This document shows positions 22,266-38,100 of a stretch of DNA of 64,000 nucleotides, piece after piece (the stretch's first letter is position 1; the number at the start of each line of letters is the position of its first letter). Under the pieces are notes generated by a model. It had not been told where the DNA came from and made no database searches. It saw nothing but the letters and a program-made list of their open reading frames with translations. Origin of the DNA: Baylisascaris procyonis (lineage: Eukaryota > Nematoda > Chromadorea > Rhabditida > Ascarididae). Both the position numbers and the translations under genes were made by a program. The stretch covers positions 558,001 through 622,000 of the forward strand of contig JAZARR010000171.1 of the NCBI GenBank assembly GCA_037389465.1, given 5' to 3'.

Positions 22266-25200
22266 CTAAAAGTATTTTTCTTTTAGCCATATAATCACTT
22301 ATATAGCTTCCAGAACAGCGCTTTAGAAAAAAGCCCAAAAATTCGATTGCGTACGAGACCATCAGTTCACTTCCCATATGTGCATCGGGAAAAGAAAGAA
22401 TTTGCCAGAAGAGGACATTTTGCTTTGTTTTTGAATTGCAACTACCCGAGAAATTCTCTACAAACAAAATTATGAGTTCAAATTTCATCTCATTCACCAT
22501 TCCCCTTGGAAGCTTGAAAACTTCGAAACGCAGTCTTTAGCACATAAATCCAGAAGACATATAATCGATTATTCAATCCTTCAAAGGATATCAATAATGC
22601 GCTACTCTGGAAGTTAAGTTGGCTAGCAAATACACAAGCTGTAAAACAAAATCGAATCAAAATCTCTTTTAATAAAAAAAATTTCTCTGAGTGATCACAG
22701 TGATCACTTTAGAAATCAATAACGGCAACATAGAACATTTGCATGACAAAAAAAAAGATATAATTATTAGCAAGCAACAAAATCACGCTTATATATCAGT
22801 GCACCAAAAGAAAGCAATGTGAAACTATTCGTTGAGTGAGATATCTTAAAGCATGCCTCGTAATCAATAAAACTATGCTATGATTGATGCATCTAATAAA
22901 CTATTGAACATAAGCGAAAATCATTAAAATGACATGAGATTAACTTACGTGACATTCGTTACAAGGTTCATGCTATTCATAGACGTTATTCTACTCTCGA
23001 TACCTGCCCATTTCTGGACAATTTCATCGACGGAATATCTGGAGGTTCCGTTTTTTTTTCAGATTTTGGAGATTATCCTCCATCTTGCTTGGAGTACGAG
23101 TAACCCTCTACATGAAAAACCCCCATCCATTTTTCAAGGGCTTTGAAGCATTATAGAAAAAATGGTCTTGCATTTTTCCAAGTTGCCGAAAAGGAATTTC
23201 CCCTTCTTTACTGGTTTCGGTAGCATATTTTCCTGTTTAATTCAGTACGTTAGCTCTAAGCGTGCATCCGTGTGCAGAAATACGAATCCAGGAATGGAGT
23301 CAATGAGCCGGAGCAAAAAGCATTCAATACAATTCATTAGCAATTGTGCCAACGTCTTGCAATGTTCGTGCGCGAGACAAAAGAAATTCTCTAGCGTTAA
23401 GCCAACATTAAAAGTATTATACTTACACAAGAGCACTGAAGAGGTGTTGCATTGTGAATATAATAATTAGATGGAAAAAAACGGCAAAAATATAATATAA
23501 TCAAAGATTTTAGGAGAATTAAGCCACATATGTTAAAAATAAAGTGGATGGTTGAGAGTTTTCTTGGAAAGGGCAACAAAATAACAAAAATAGTAACTAT
23601 ATAAGGTAGATGGTTTGATTTCCTTCCTAATGCCTTCTTTCTAAGCGATAAAATAATTAAAACTGCAAGATTTGATAAACGCGCTTATTTTTAACACCGA
23701 GATTCTTATTGCTCAACTCTGATGGGAAATTTTCCGACCAATTTAGCTCAAAAATGATAGAATTCTCAGAGATCCGAATGAAATTGCACAAAGGGAATGC
23801 GAACATTGCAGACGCAATTCATTGAGTTTGAATTTTAAAGCTTCCCTTCCCAAATATCCTAGTTTTTTCATGGTTTTTTGTGCCAGGTTTTCGTTGCAAA
23901 ATGAAGATAAACGGTAACTTTCAAAGAAGGTTGTTGAAATGAAAAAAAAAGGTAGTCAAATTACCGTTTGGTGCATGAAGCGGTGATATTGCAAGCAGTG
24001 TATTACCGCTTATTGAGCGATCATCAAGCAATTCTTCTTTTTCTTTGAGTGGACCCAACTTTGCAATATCGTTTCCAGCAGGCCGTCTTGTTCGCCTCGA
24101 AAGGCGCATCGAGGACCTATACAGGCTCTCTTGTGAAAAACAAGCATTTAGGGTAGAAGTCTCTGGCCATGCTAGATTCTGCACATATCCATCATCTAGT
24201 ATGACGCAGAAAAGATTGGCAGTTACCTTGAGAGACGTTAACTTATATTCAATACCAATGGTAGGACATACTGAGACTTACCGATTTAAAAAGCGAGTAT
24301 TTGAGACCCATTGACTACAAGGGGTATAGAAGGCGTCTTATAGAGACCTGAGGCCTATTTCAGATGAGGTGAACGATCTCAGTGTTTATATTTGAGTCGT
24401 AATGTATAGCATTTTATGTTTCATATTTTGGACAGAAATTATAATGATGAAGTCAGATATATGTCGCATTCCGCCTTATAATTTTCGCTTGTTATGCCTC
24501 TGGCTACGATTATCTAGAGTTTTCAGTAACGAAAATGGCTTCCACTAACGAAGATTAATGTTGAATATGATTCTGTAGGAAGAAGGCCCGATCTGGATTT
24601 ATATCAAAAAATTCCAATTTTTTGGTGAAAAGAGGTCACTAAACGGATCAATAGTTCAAAAGGTGCATCCAGAGTTTTCTCATTCCATCATTCATGATCT
24701 TCGGAAGGACGCTGAACAATAAAACAGAACTAAAAATCGCACTCCTTCCTCATTTAGAACAACAAATGCGATGATTTCGGATATGAAAATTCGCCATCAA
24801 TTGCTCTTAGAGAATTTTGACTATTGAAACAATGCAAATTTTACTTTAAGTGATCGAAATGCTCGTAACAGTCTTCATAAAAGATCACTTATTGCAGTGT
24901 GTTTGACGCAAAACATTGTTCGAAAGATTGCAAAGCTCCTTAGGTATCTATAAGCTCCCGCTAAGTTTCAGTAATTACAGCTTGAGTTGTTTCTGCGCTG
25001 AAACGAAACACCAAACGAACAGATAGAAGCGATATGATGCCGGCATAATCACTTTTGCAAATCTAAAATTTGCAATGCTGTTGTAGAATAAATATCACAA
25101 GAGCAAAACATCTTTTTAAAGCGACTAAAGTAACTGAGTTATTACCTTTTGAGAGTATTGAACAAATCAGATGGTGTTCTCCTCGTAACTCTATCTATCT

Positions 25201-28200
25201 GATCGGCAAGTAAATGTCGCCTCATAAGAGCCATTAAATATTTCTTTGCTACTGATCCAAGGAGAATTTTATTCTCTGAAAAGAGTATTTTGGTGTTAAT
25301 AGTATATGATAAATTGAAGATCAACAGCATGAAAGTTCTAAATAGCAAATTGAGCGCCGACAAAGGGAACGAAAAATTCTCTTGCGAATCGCTCGTTTTG
25401 TTGAGAATATCCACTGCGGCTCTTAGGTACACGCTGATAGCAAATGGCTGAAGCATTTCGAAGTTCTATTGAGAGAAATGCGCTAACGAGTTTGACACTT
25501 TATATTTCCATCATGAAATTTCGTAAAAAAAAAATTCTTTCGCAACAATAATTCGAGATCTTCGTCGATGTAACTTACTGCGATCAGTAACGACCGGAAA
25601 ACTTTTCAGATGAGGTGCAAAGCGAAGAATCTCACGAAGTTCTCTATAGGTGGTCGATTTTGTTATATAAACGACATCTCGAATCATCACTTGTTCCACC
25701 TTTACTGTATGCACACTGCAATGGAAGCAAGATTAAAAACGATTATGCCGTTAGCCACAACAGGCTATGGGATTCCATGAAAACTGGATGAAGCTTGGAA
25801 CGAGGTGGAAGGTGGAATGATCTGTTAAGCAATCAAAAGGTGGTAAACGATGAGTATTGGGCTAAACAGTGGCCAAAAAGTTGTTTGTTCGAAGCTTTAA
25901 AATCAGAGACTATACACTTCATATGATTAAGAACTTCAAAGATGATAGAAAATTGTTTCCCATTCAAAGAATTAACTTTCATTTAGGAAATATCGCCATG
26001 ATCATCCCGAAAAATCTCCACCACCTCTTTATATCCGCCTCATTGGTAATGTCGTCTGTTGTTTTCTACACTATTCATTGATAAACATTTATTTCAGAAA
26101 CAAGACTCCATGCAAACGCAATATGGACGAGGGGAACATGGAAACTCGCGTGATCAGCTGAGACGTCTTTAATTTTTAGTCGACTAGGTCTTATCATCAC
26201 CTAACGGGAAACTCAGGAAGGGAAGATGATTCAGGCCTGACTTCTATATGTCATATTCTAGAGTTGCAGTGTCTAGCCGCCTTCCAGCAAGCGCCAACAT
26301 GTTGACAAGACATACTGCATAGTATTTTTAAATAAAATTGCAGTCCTACCTTATTCTTGAAGGCGGAAGATCGGGTAAGTATGGATATTTTTTAATCCGA
26401 ATTATACTCTCATAAATAGATGGCTGCAGAAATTTGCATATTGCGTTACCGACTAACATGGCAATCTAAAATAATTGTAGTATCAGTATTATCAATAAAA
26501 TGAAATGATCTATTCAACTATATGAGATGTAACAAATTGCTTCTTGCAGCGAAATTTCACATAAAACCATATAATCGAAAGGAATAATTCCATAATCATA
26601 AAATGTTGCACAATTTTCGTTGAAGAAAATTTCTTAAATTCTCTGCAATTCCGATGATTTATCGAGAAAATTTCAAACTTCTCAACGAATCGATTGCTAA
26701 AGTGAATAAAGGAGACAGCTAGCTGCATTAGCTGTCATTTACGCATTTGGAAAAACATTTTATACATGACGTCAAAAATGTTGCAAAATATATCACCGTA
26801 TATATCACTATGCTTTATTTTTTTAGCGGAATAGCTTGAATGGAAGTCTCAATGCAATTGAAGATAAACAAACCAAAACTGGTAGTATTGGCGTCAGCTG
26901 TCCCGTCAACTCGCATATAATGACCGCTACTGAAAGTGTATGCGTCACTGCACCAGTATAGGCTGCCGCACCTGGAATTGAGTTATTACAATGGAAAAAA
27001 AAAATTGAATAAGTGCGAAAGGTGACATGATGAGGAACAAATGACAACTAGTCGCTCTTTTATAACAGAAATCATTCGCTGAATAATTTTCTGGAGTGGT
27101 CTTTTCTTAATGGTAGAAGGAGGTTGAGAGGCGAACGGGGAGGTTGGTTGGTTCAAAAAAAGTTATATTTCATTCCTCTGCGGTATTTTTTCGACCATCT
27201 GAAGGAAAATGACTTGTTTGCTCTTCAGCTTCTTTTTTTCAAGCTTGCACGTGGATAATTTAAACGACAATCATGCTACGGAAAAACCGTCAAACATTCC
27301 CCCATCAAAAGCATCTTCTCACGTCTCGCACCGTGAAATAAAGGGCGAGTCGGTAATCACATGTGTCTGTGATAAGCTGTAAGCCAATCGGAAAAGAATG
27401 TTGTTCGAGGTTTCCGACTTATGCTAGAGGAAAACAAGAATTTTCATAACTCGTTAGAAAGATATTCATTTAAAATAGACCAGATTTTCCTATAAGCACA
27501 ACTGAAACACTTTTTCTTGCAAGACCAATTCAGGCTATCGCAATAAAGATTTAAACTGAAATGCTGTTATAAGTAAGTGCTATTGAATACCGCAAAAAAT
27601 GCAAAGTGTGCTGGAGAGTGATGCACAATGTGTATATCTGCAGTGCCACTAATAAGAAATCGTACTATTAATTACTGAAAATACTGAAACAAGTGCAAAG
27701 GTTTACTTATGTTTCAAATCTACCCACTGCCTAAAAAAAAATCCGTTTGTTTTCAATCTCACTGCTTCTGCAAGTTTTAAGAACATTCAATAGGTTATTG
27801 GTGCTACAGATGGGGACGGGTCAACCTGAAAACTGGTGGAGGTAGTCACTCTAGGGCACAGATTATACCCATTAAATTTTGCAACCCTGACCTTGAACTA
27901 TAAAAAAAAGAACAAGAGATAGGTACAACCCATACGGAGAGATACGACCCCGCATCATTATATTTACGAAATAATTTAAATGATTCCACATACCGACAAC
28001 TGCATATAAACCGGGGTAGACAGGAGGACCACCAGCGCCGCGAAGGCCTTCTGGAAACAAATAGGACATCGTTTCGCCCATCAACCGTCCTCCAGCCGCA
28101 CCAATTACAAAAGAGGGCACAAACACACCGGCTGGCACATTTATCGATATACAAATCGCTACTAGAAGAAACTGAAACAAGAAAAAATGTCAATCGTTGA

Positions 28201-31200
28201 ATATCAACTGTTGAAGAACTGCCACTTCTAAACTTTCGATTAGTGAACTCGAGAAGATAAGCACAGGGGGGAACTTTAAAGGATGGAAAATTATTGCGAT
28301 CGAGCACCAAGGTTCGTGAACTGTAGAAAAGTGGCCTTCAGTTTTGATGTAAGAAGAGCTAATTAAAGCTAGAGTGGCGGAAAAATTCCGTAACAATTTT
28401 GTGATGCAAAATTGTACTTGCAATATACGTTAGTTTTTATTCTAAAAAGCCGTAGTCAGCAAGAGAATGGAATGCTATATGTGTAACTCTCAATGATATT
28501 AGTTAGATGTTGGTGGACTGTTGATATATAACGTGTAAAATGTAGACCATTCATCTGCCTAAGGCAATGACCTTCGACAATTTTTTTTTTTTTGAAACGA
28601 GCCGGAAGTGAGGCTGTAAAAGGAACCTCAACGGAGATTACGCAATAAATTATGAGGCGTCGAAAAACAACTAACATATGTGGCGAGGTAGCAAGCGAGC
28701 GATAGGAAGATGCTGACTCCACCGTCGGCTCCTCCAGTCCAATGCTCCAATAGACGTTCATCACATGAATGCGCACTTTGATTTAGTGCATAAAAAGTAC
28801 AATTGTTGAAGAAATCGGCCATTGTTTCACGAAAAGTCAACTGAAATAAATGAGTTCTGAAGATGGATGGATGAAAAAATTCAAACAGCTGCAGGAGGTT
28901 TCAGGTCTTTCCTCAATGAGTCAAAGGTAAAATTAGTACAATTACAGTTCTCCTAAAAGGCAACATTTTTCCATTAAGTTAGTGTGTTTATTGCTCTTAG
29001 GAAGATAACAGTATGCCTTCAGCTATCAAGAGCTTTCAAATGCGATTAGTCAACAGTTGCATTTTTGATGATTAGATGTAGGATAATAGTAAGGAGAAAA
29101 CAACCTTTCCCGCAATATATCGTCCAAATCCTCGTGGATAGGTGAGAATGCCAACAACAGCGGCCATAAAAATAGTGAACGTAAAAAAGCTGCAAATGAT
29201 GAGGAATTTTTAGAATTCGATGATATCAATAAATTTTCGAAAAAACGAAAAAAAAATTATTTTCGGTACGTGGTTCGTTCTGTTTTTTTTCAAATTAAAC
29301 AAAATAAAAAAATAAAATTTCGAAAAAAAAACTTCAAAAATCATAAATGTGACATCCTACACCAATAGAAGATATTAGCAGGATTTCATAGAGCAAGCAT
29401 ATCATCCGAAAAGAATCAGTAACCACCGGAGGTCTCTACGTGAAATGAAAGCGTTGCTGAACAAATAATATCAAATTCGTTAAGTGGAAAACTTGTAGAA
29501 TGAGAGACAATCGTTGGAGGGTTTGAATCAGTCAAACAATGCAGAAAGTAAACGAGAGAATTTAGCTTTTAAAATTGGAATTCCTGGAATCAAAAAATTT
29601 GAAAAAAGAAATGGAACAACGATAGAGTTTATATGCGCATTTTAATTAGTTTATAAAACATAATTAGGAAATCATAACGACTATTCAAAAGGGATTCTCT
29701 CAAATTCATGATGAAATAAACCGATATGCGGGGTGGGGTGAGGGCATTACTGTAAGAATAAAGTTCAATTCTTAATAACTGTAAGTATTTCTTGAAGGAA
29801 AGAAAAAAATTGAATTCTCTCATCAAACAAAATGTGAATTGTAAAGTAAATCAAAGTGAACATATCACAACAACTTGCTAGTATATTTATAATTTATCTC
29901 CAAAATATGCGATATACTTCAACCATTTCCACTATGCTAAAAGAAAAAAAAAATTCCACCAATGACGAACATATTCGATCAGAAAAATACGACTCACAAA
30001 TATTATTAATTCACTGAATTTTACCTAAATTTACAAAAAATTAAAGAATTAAATGAAAGCAATCATCTTAATTTCATTCAAATAATGCACTCCCCTAATT
30101 GATCCCCTCAGCATTGATCCTATTTTTCAAATTTTAAGGAAAATTCCAAACAAAGAAATAAACGATTGCGATTAAATCGATGACTCACTTTTTACCAAAG
30201 AGAATTTTGAATAGACGATTTCCTTCACGAAATAATGTAATATGTCGATGCGTAAAAATAAACATCGCTCCAAGAAGACCGCCGAGCAAGCTAAAAATTA
30301 TTGAATAATTCCTTATGACCATAAAACGTATTATTTAAGGAAATGGTTGTAATTAGCTGAACCATTTATTACCTTCACCTACGCTCATAGGGAGCTTGCC
30401 TTCGTTCAGCCTTTCTAGAATTTTCGCATATCGTCGCTCTTAGCATCGAATTTTATCCACTCATCACACTATAAATCTTCGCTCTTCATGGTTCTGTACG
30501 AAAATTAGATGCAATCAATAGACTCCTTTTTTTTTGAAACGAAACAAAATGTCTGAAGACCCGAAATGAAAAAAAAAACGCGAATTTTCGAAAGACGCTA
30601 TAGCTAACGAGGCAAATCGTTGGGATTTCCATAGCGAATGTAGCATGACGTCAAAAAGTCAGTAGTGATAGCTAAAAGCGTCGAATTTTATACAAATTGA
30701 CAAATCCCAAATCATAAAGAATTTCATCTAATCCCTTATGATCGACGGCAAACATCCTTTTTTTATTCCATTAAAAAATTATAGAAAATGTGAAAAAAAT
30801 TATTTAGAACGTAAAAAACGCACTCTTAGTAGTCAAGAAAATAAAACCACAAGTAAAACAAATATTTTTTGGATATAAATGAGGTTGCATAAATTTCTCA
30901 TATAGGAAGATTATAGGTGATCTCATTTATCAACTATAACAATTCAAAAATAATTTTTTCATCTATATCAGTTTTATAACGGATTTTTTCAACGTGATTT
31001 CAGAGCAATAAGAATTCATAAACTTACCCAAGTAGTGCGAAAACCGGTAGCTCTTCGACAAGAAAACTTTCAGTGGGGAAACTAGTTTGATAGAATGCTG
31101 TTATCGTTCCTGCAATTGAATGCATAATCAACTAGTGGAATACTATGCACATTCATGTCATATCAAATAAGGAACATGAGGAGAACGATTAAAAACAATA

Positions 31201-34200
31201 GAAATTATGATTATCGACAATAAAATACAGGTGAAAATCATTTATATCCTATGCATATAAAGTTCTCAAGCGTAAAATTTTTCATAGAGAGTATCAATGC
31301 TGAAGTCATCTAGATGCTATAGTGCTCATTAGATAACGTGTATATTTTCGTAAGTATACCAATCTTTTAGAACAAATCATTCTTATGTTTAATCAGTCAT
31401 GCGTAAGTTTCACTAGCCAAACATATGTTTAATCGCTCGTTCGCAAGTTCAATCAGCCAAATATATATTTAACTAATCATGCGTAATAGTTGTATTAGGC
31501 AACAATCATACACTCCTTTGCCTGAACTTTTTAACAAAACGAGAAAATATGCGTTAATATACCTGATTGTTCGGCGGTAACGAAAAAATTGGCGAAACGA
31601 AAAATTATCGCACTACAAGTAGCCGCAAGAAATCCTCGCCAATAATTTTTGACGGCGAAATATTTCGATGTTGATTCTATAGCGTAGAGAACTGCTGCAA
31701 AATTCCATCGCTGCTATGATCGATTCTATATTTGTTCATCGGCTCATAGAAGGATTACCTAGCAGCGATAGGTTTTTTACCAGGCGGTAAAAAAGTTGTA
31801 AAATTATAAATAGCATAAGACCACAAAACAAATGAGCTGATTTTATAATTCAAAGAAATCAAAAAAACGCTCGCACTCATGCACAATGTGACATGAAAAT
31901 TATTGACAAATCACTTTACGAGGTGTGAAGGTACCGAATGGTTACCAAGGATTCTCAATATTTCTCCTCAGGAAAAGTTTTTCGCTCAAGGAAGAGCAAT
32001 CCTTGAAAATGTGGATTTTCGTCATTGGTTTCTTCCGTCAGTTAAAACGACGTGAAGGTTTTTACTATCGAAGAAGCGTTCACTCAAATCTCTAATATGC
32101 ACAATTTTTGCAAAGAGAAATTCCGCATCTTTGGATGTTTTTTTTTTGCAAATTCACAGCTTTGAATGTTTTTTCTAACTGCCAACTCGAAAGATGGAGC
32201 TCTACCATCCACATTATCAATTCGATGCTAATTGTCCCTAATTGCCATCCTTAGTCTCCCAGCAATTTCTATATGCGTATCACCGTGCTGTGAACAATTG
32301 GATATTGTTTATTTTCTCTCAGAATCGCTCCACTCGATTCACTTCTCAATACCGTGCAGCTCGGTGATCTTATGAGTAATTGTTTTGGGCTAATATCCAT
32401 AAATTTGTGGATATTCGCTGAACTATATGTATGCTGAATGAAGGTTTAAAGAGAGGAGAAATACGTTCATATAATCGCATGTTCATATTGCAATTTAATG
32501 ATTCTATTTCTAGTAGTGACAAATAAAATGGACTAACCTCCGACTGGAGCCGAAAATGTGCAAGCAATGCCTACCGCACAACCAGATGAGAGCATCTCCA
32601 TCTCCCTGCCTTCATTCGAGAAAAATGCGGAATATTGGCAAGCTTTCGTTAGCTTACTTAATAAAGTCGCCACAATTGCACCCATATGTACGAATGGCCC
32701 CTTAAGGGATGCTTCTTATGAGACGGCTGATATCGTGCAATATAAAAGTGCAAAAAAATTGAAATATGGCAAAGTAATGGATTTGAAGTCGATTGAGGGG
32801 TAGTGCTTGAGATAGTCGTTGTTTTGAGTTTAGAAGAATCATGCTGTATAGGGAAAAAGGGGAGGAAGGAGGTGGAAACAAAGGGAACAGCTCCCAACAT
32901 TTCAGAAAATTAGACACAATGGACATAAAGGTAGAAGCATTTTGACGATTCCAAAGGTATTTGAATGAGCACATCGTAACAGCTCAATTTGTTTAAAAAA
33001 AATTTCAGAAAAGGTCGCGCACTTGAAAAGGTCATTTCTTTCTCTTTGAGCAATTCTATGCTTTCGTTGTCCCCAGCCTCCCCCTCCCCCAACCCCGCCA
33101 TCCAATCCCATAGAAATGTGCGTCGCTAATCACGTTCGTTCAATTCTCTGCTTCTATTTTAAAGAATCAAATTTCTCTTCTTTTAGCATCAAGTTTTACA
33201 CAATGTTGCAAAAGAAGTTTTATAGACTTTAGTTCTGGTAATTTTGCTCGTACTGAATGTTCACAGCTTTTTGAAACGCGTTACCTTTCATTGAGACATC
33301 GCCAAAGAGCCTATATATTTCGCATTCTGGTTCCGTGGCAGGAAAATATGTCAAAAAAAAATCATGAAATGACTCACCATATTCATCTGAACGGATAATT
33401 GCAATCCTACAAAGTACCATTTATGAGAAGATATTTTTTTCTCAGGGAAGGAAGTCAATCCCTTATCCAAAATGATTCTCTCTTAAGATGGTAGCCTTCT
33501 AGCTCTCCAGTTCCACGATGGAATATGTTCTTTCTAAGTGGTGATGATGGACCAATGTCAAGCACAATAGTGGTCGATAACCAACAGTAACTCACTACAG
33601 CGATTGATTCTGACTTGTGTGCATATAAATTCCAGAAAAGAACAAATCAAAGCGATACCTCTTTGCCGATGGGTAAACCGCTTCCAATTGCGAGGGTAAG
33701 GCCGAACATTTTAGCGATTAGCGTACGAAACGTGAGATAGTTTTTCATCTTGAAACCATGCATAATAACTTTCACTTCGGGAATACCCGAACCTGAAAAT
33801 AAATACCGGGACGAATAGAGGGGGGTGGGGTAGCAGTACTACTTCCGAATTGCAGATGGCATATTTTACGCGATAGTGCCGAATTTCGTTCATATCATTT
33901 CGGCTTATTTTTATAGAGAGGAAATCACACTAGTTTATATTGGTCCCTTCGAAAAGTCTGCAGTCATGATCATATTGCCATTCATATGTACTAAACGATG
34001 TTTTGCATGGATAATAATTCATCGATATATTTTTTTCCTTAATGTATAGTGGTCAGTGATTTTTATAAGAGCCATAAAATGTGCCAATAATTCATTCAGC
34101 GTTGCATATTAGAAATCATATAAATATCAGCAGACAAAAGAAACAGGCTGTCAGCAGTGAGGCTGTCAATACTGCGATGTCATCTTTTATCATTGGTTCA

Positions 34201-35069
34201 AGGACAAGCGCACAACAAGAAGCCATTCCAGTCTAGAATACGAATATCCAACTCAGAATAAGCTTTTAGATGGGAAAATTGCATATGCAAATGAATTAAA
34301 ATTACAAAGCAAATTACATTTACGATGCCTAACAATGTTAGCGAGAAAAGTTCCAATTGGAGGTGGGGGTAGTTGAAAGAAATGGCTGAAAAGAAATGTT
34401 TTCACCTTTTCTACGTCTTAATGATTAAACAAGAAAAATTGCAGCTCAACTAGAATACAAATACTGAATAGCTGTTAAATAATATGAAAATATTTATGAT
34501 AATTTCCCGTGGAAAAAAATGCAAATATTGAAATATGCATGGAAAAAAACAAACCGACAGCCTGCCTTGAGATAAGCAAACATCCTAGCGTCGCAATGAA
34601 AGTAAGAAATGTAACATGAAATATCCATTGAAACAACGCCAAGTAGTTGCTATATCTTTGACACACCACATACAATGCAACATGAACTGAAACTAATGCA
34701 CTCTACCATCGTTCAATGACTGAATGCGGCAGTAAATCGATAGAAGTTATTATGATACTTGACGCGGATCAAAAACACCAATATATGATAAATCGAATTG
34801 AGCAAAATGCGTTTTCGAAACTGCCTTCAGTAAAACGGCATTAACATATGCACTAATAATAAAATTTATACGAGAACGCATTCATATATTTACCGATAGC
34901 CTTCACCAATATTTTATAAATGGTTCGTATTTCTGCGACTTGGCCGAAGTGAAATGAAAATTCTGCAAGGGCAAAATACGCTAAATTTTTTAGGTGCATT
35001 TAAATATTTGGAAACATGTACAAATCGATAGGCCATCATGGCAGCTGGTATTTAGGGTTAGTCTGTGAC

Positions 35070-35141
<72 letters not shown>

Positions 35142-38100
35142 ACTTCAGAGATAAACTGAACGCTGATAGAGCACTACGTCCAGGCTGATTGTAGACTCGT
35201 CCAAAATCTCAGACGAATTCGCATCGTTGCTCGCCCCTGTCTATCATGTTTGTGCATTTATGAAGTGCATACCGACGTCACATCTTCGTATGCTTAGATG
35301 ACTACGTCATTTGGTAATCACAAATACCATTTCTTTCTTCTCCTCGAAAAAAAAACTCATATGACTATGAACGCTTCCATATTGATCTATCACGAAGGAG
35401 TTTTAAACGTTTAGATGTGAATAATGGCGCTGAACAGGTGCATATGAAAGTGCATTTTATGGATTTATAATGCATTAAACGAATTCTTTTCTAATGAATT
35501 TTTTTCTGAGGGATCAGCGCAGTTGAAACAAGTTCATTTGTTTTGAATTTTTATAATTTGTAGACAAAGTGTGAGTCGGACGTGCTGATGAAGGCAACGA
35601 TATGGGCGTATATTGCGTCAGTTTCTATGGTGCGCTTTGCCAATTGTTTTTTTCTTTAGTTCATAGATGATTAATTTAAAAATTGCGGACGTGAATTCAG
35701 ATACAAAAAAAAATATCGTAGCGAACAAACTAAATAGCCTCACACAGGAAATGAATGTTCCTACGGGAAACATAATCAACGATCAACAAGAGTGCAAATT
35801 AGCAAATTAGCTGTAGCAAATTCCACGGCCATTGCATTTCGCTTCTGCAGGCTGTAACTGCTTCGGTAGTGGACAAGCATACGTGTACACTCAGAAGTAT
35901 GGGAAGTATAATGTTGCCTTGATGTCTTTTTGAAGGAAATCGCAAAGCGCATAATAAAAGCAAGGATCTTAATAACCTAAGCCAGCTACCCTCGTTGGTA
36001 CGTGTACAGATGGGAATGATGAAGCTGACAGCAAAATGCAAGTCTGTTTTAAATCGAATGCACCAAATATTAATGTAAAAATTCGGCTAGAAAGAGGACT
36101 CCAGGACATACTGTAAAAGATAAAATTATCCATGCAACGCCAATTCACCAGCTAACGCTTGCGATCCATACAATGGAAAATAATTGCGAAATAGGATATT
36201 ATTTTTTTTGATAAGGATGTTTAGTTAGCAATAAACAGTAACTGTTTACGTACGATGTTGAAGTTTTTCGATTGCGACATCCATTCCAACAGAAAGCACT
36301 GCCGTTATTATGCCAAGCATTGCCGATAGACACCAATCTTCGACGAGGAAATGAAGCACGTTTCGTGTATGCCCTGTGGAATATTTGAATGGAGGATCTA
36401 TGAACGAACCTTTAAACCTTTAAACGAATCTTTAAAAACAACTTTTCTTTTGAATTTAATCAACTCAACATAACTCTTTTAACCCGTGTAACCTTGGAAT
36501 AATTCAAATGCAATCTTGCGCTTATTTTTGCATCTCTCTGTCTCAATTGGCATTTCTTTTAGCATATAGCGACTCTGGTTCACAAATTCCCTTGATGTAT
36601 CTCTATGTGGAGAGGTGCGCATGTGCGCGCTAGTATGTGTGCATCTGCGTAAATGTGTATGTGTATGCTCGCTCATTTGCGTGTGTATGTGTTTGCAACA
36701 AGAAAAGCACCTCTAGGTTGTTTTTCTTTGTTGAATGATATTTGAGCTTTGCATTTTCGCATTTAGGTCGATCGTTGCTTCAGAACAATTTTGGAAATGG
36801 GAATATTGCAATAAAATTCGTCCCCAAATTTGAAAATATTTTTACTCTCCTCAAACAATGCCACTTAAATTAGAGCCTCTCATTCTTATTCTTCGTTAGA
36901 TTCACGTGAATGTATAATTGCAAGTGAATTGTTTGCCGCCCTTGGATATGAGATACCGCATAGATTCTAATCGTGCATAAAGTGCGTATAACTTCAACCG
37001 TTCGAGCAATATTTTTGCATGCGAAAGAAAGTTTCGTATTGTTGGATCAATTTATAAGATTCATCAACGAGGTGACTCTGTGTATCGAATTTCTGACAAA
37101 ATCTCAGAAATTATAAAAAAAAATAAATTTTTCACAACGAATCACTCCTAAAATTTTCCAAGTCTTCCCAAAGAAAATTTCAACGGAATCTTACGCCTTA
37201 GTCGATGTCTGACGCTTTCATTTAAAAAAAAAGATATCGCACTTTTAAAATCACATTCCGCAATCATGAGTAGCGCCATGGATGATCTGTGATGAAAAAA
37301 AAATGTATGGCTATTGCAAGATATAGTTGTATATAGAAAACGCTTTTTTTAACTAATCGATGAGTAAAAAGTTAGAAGTTATTGGGTTACTCTAGAGCAC
37401 TATCTGTTGTTCTAGAAGACTTTAATTGGAAAATCCATGATAAGTGCAGCATAGAAAAGAGCTACTCACTGTCTCGGCAAATAGCAATGTAGCTGTCTAA
37501 GCTCATCTGTGTTTGGAAGAATGCCTATATTTTCTTAGCATTTATCTACGGGACACGTCAAGAAGTTTGGCTACCGGAGCAGTCTCATAAAGGAATCTCA
37601 CTACCGGAGCATTTTTGTCAAAAAATCTCGTCACCATAATAGACGAAAAATTTTAGCAATCGATCATTACCTCATCGATGTCGATATCTCAAAAAAGGAA
37701 AGAGTAACTTGAAACGATGAATCCTTTATTGAAGACAGACGCTTCCGTTTTATGGTTTCGAATATCACAATTCTTTACGAAGAGTGTGCACTTTTCTTTT
37801 CCGATCAGATGATCCGAGTTTACTCAAAAAGAGTTTTTACGCTTATGCAAAACGTTGCTCAGTTGCGAATTTCCACTGTCGAAATCGATCCCGTCATCAA
37901 AACTAGAAAATCCAAGAAAGATTTGCTTACCATATGGAATATTTCGTCTTTTTCCACCACTCAAATTTCACGCCAACGATATGATCAACTAGAAAAATGC
38001 ACATAGTCGTGATGTCATCGATGAATATAGCGTACTTACACAAATTGGAACATACTTACCCAAAATGGAATAGCAAACTTACTTTTCCAAAATTCGGCAA

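Noticed and set aside
33229..33420. Minus open frame with [17 protein letters not shown]
   Set aside because: It lies in ClC intron 4, between GKE and GPFVH, which are contiguous in the protein. It has no ClC similarity.
34140..34230. Minus frame [20 protein letters not shown] with a hydrophobic end, first thought to be a ClC helix
   Set aside because: The true exons 3 and 4 join in phase as SRQAVG|SGIPE around it, so it lies inside intron 3.
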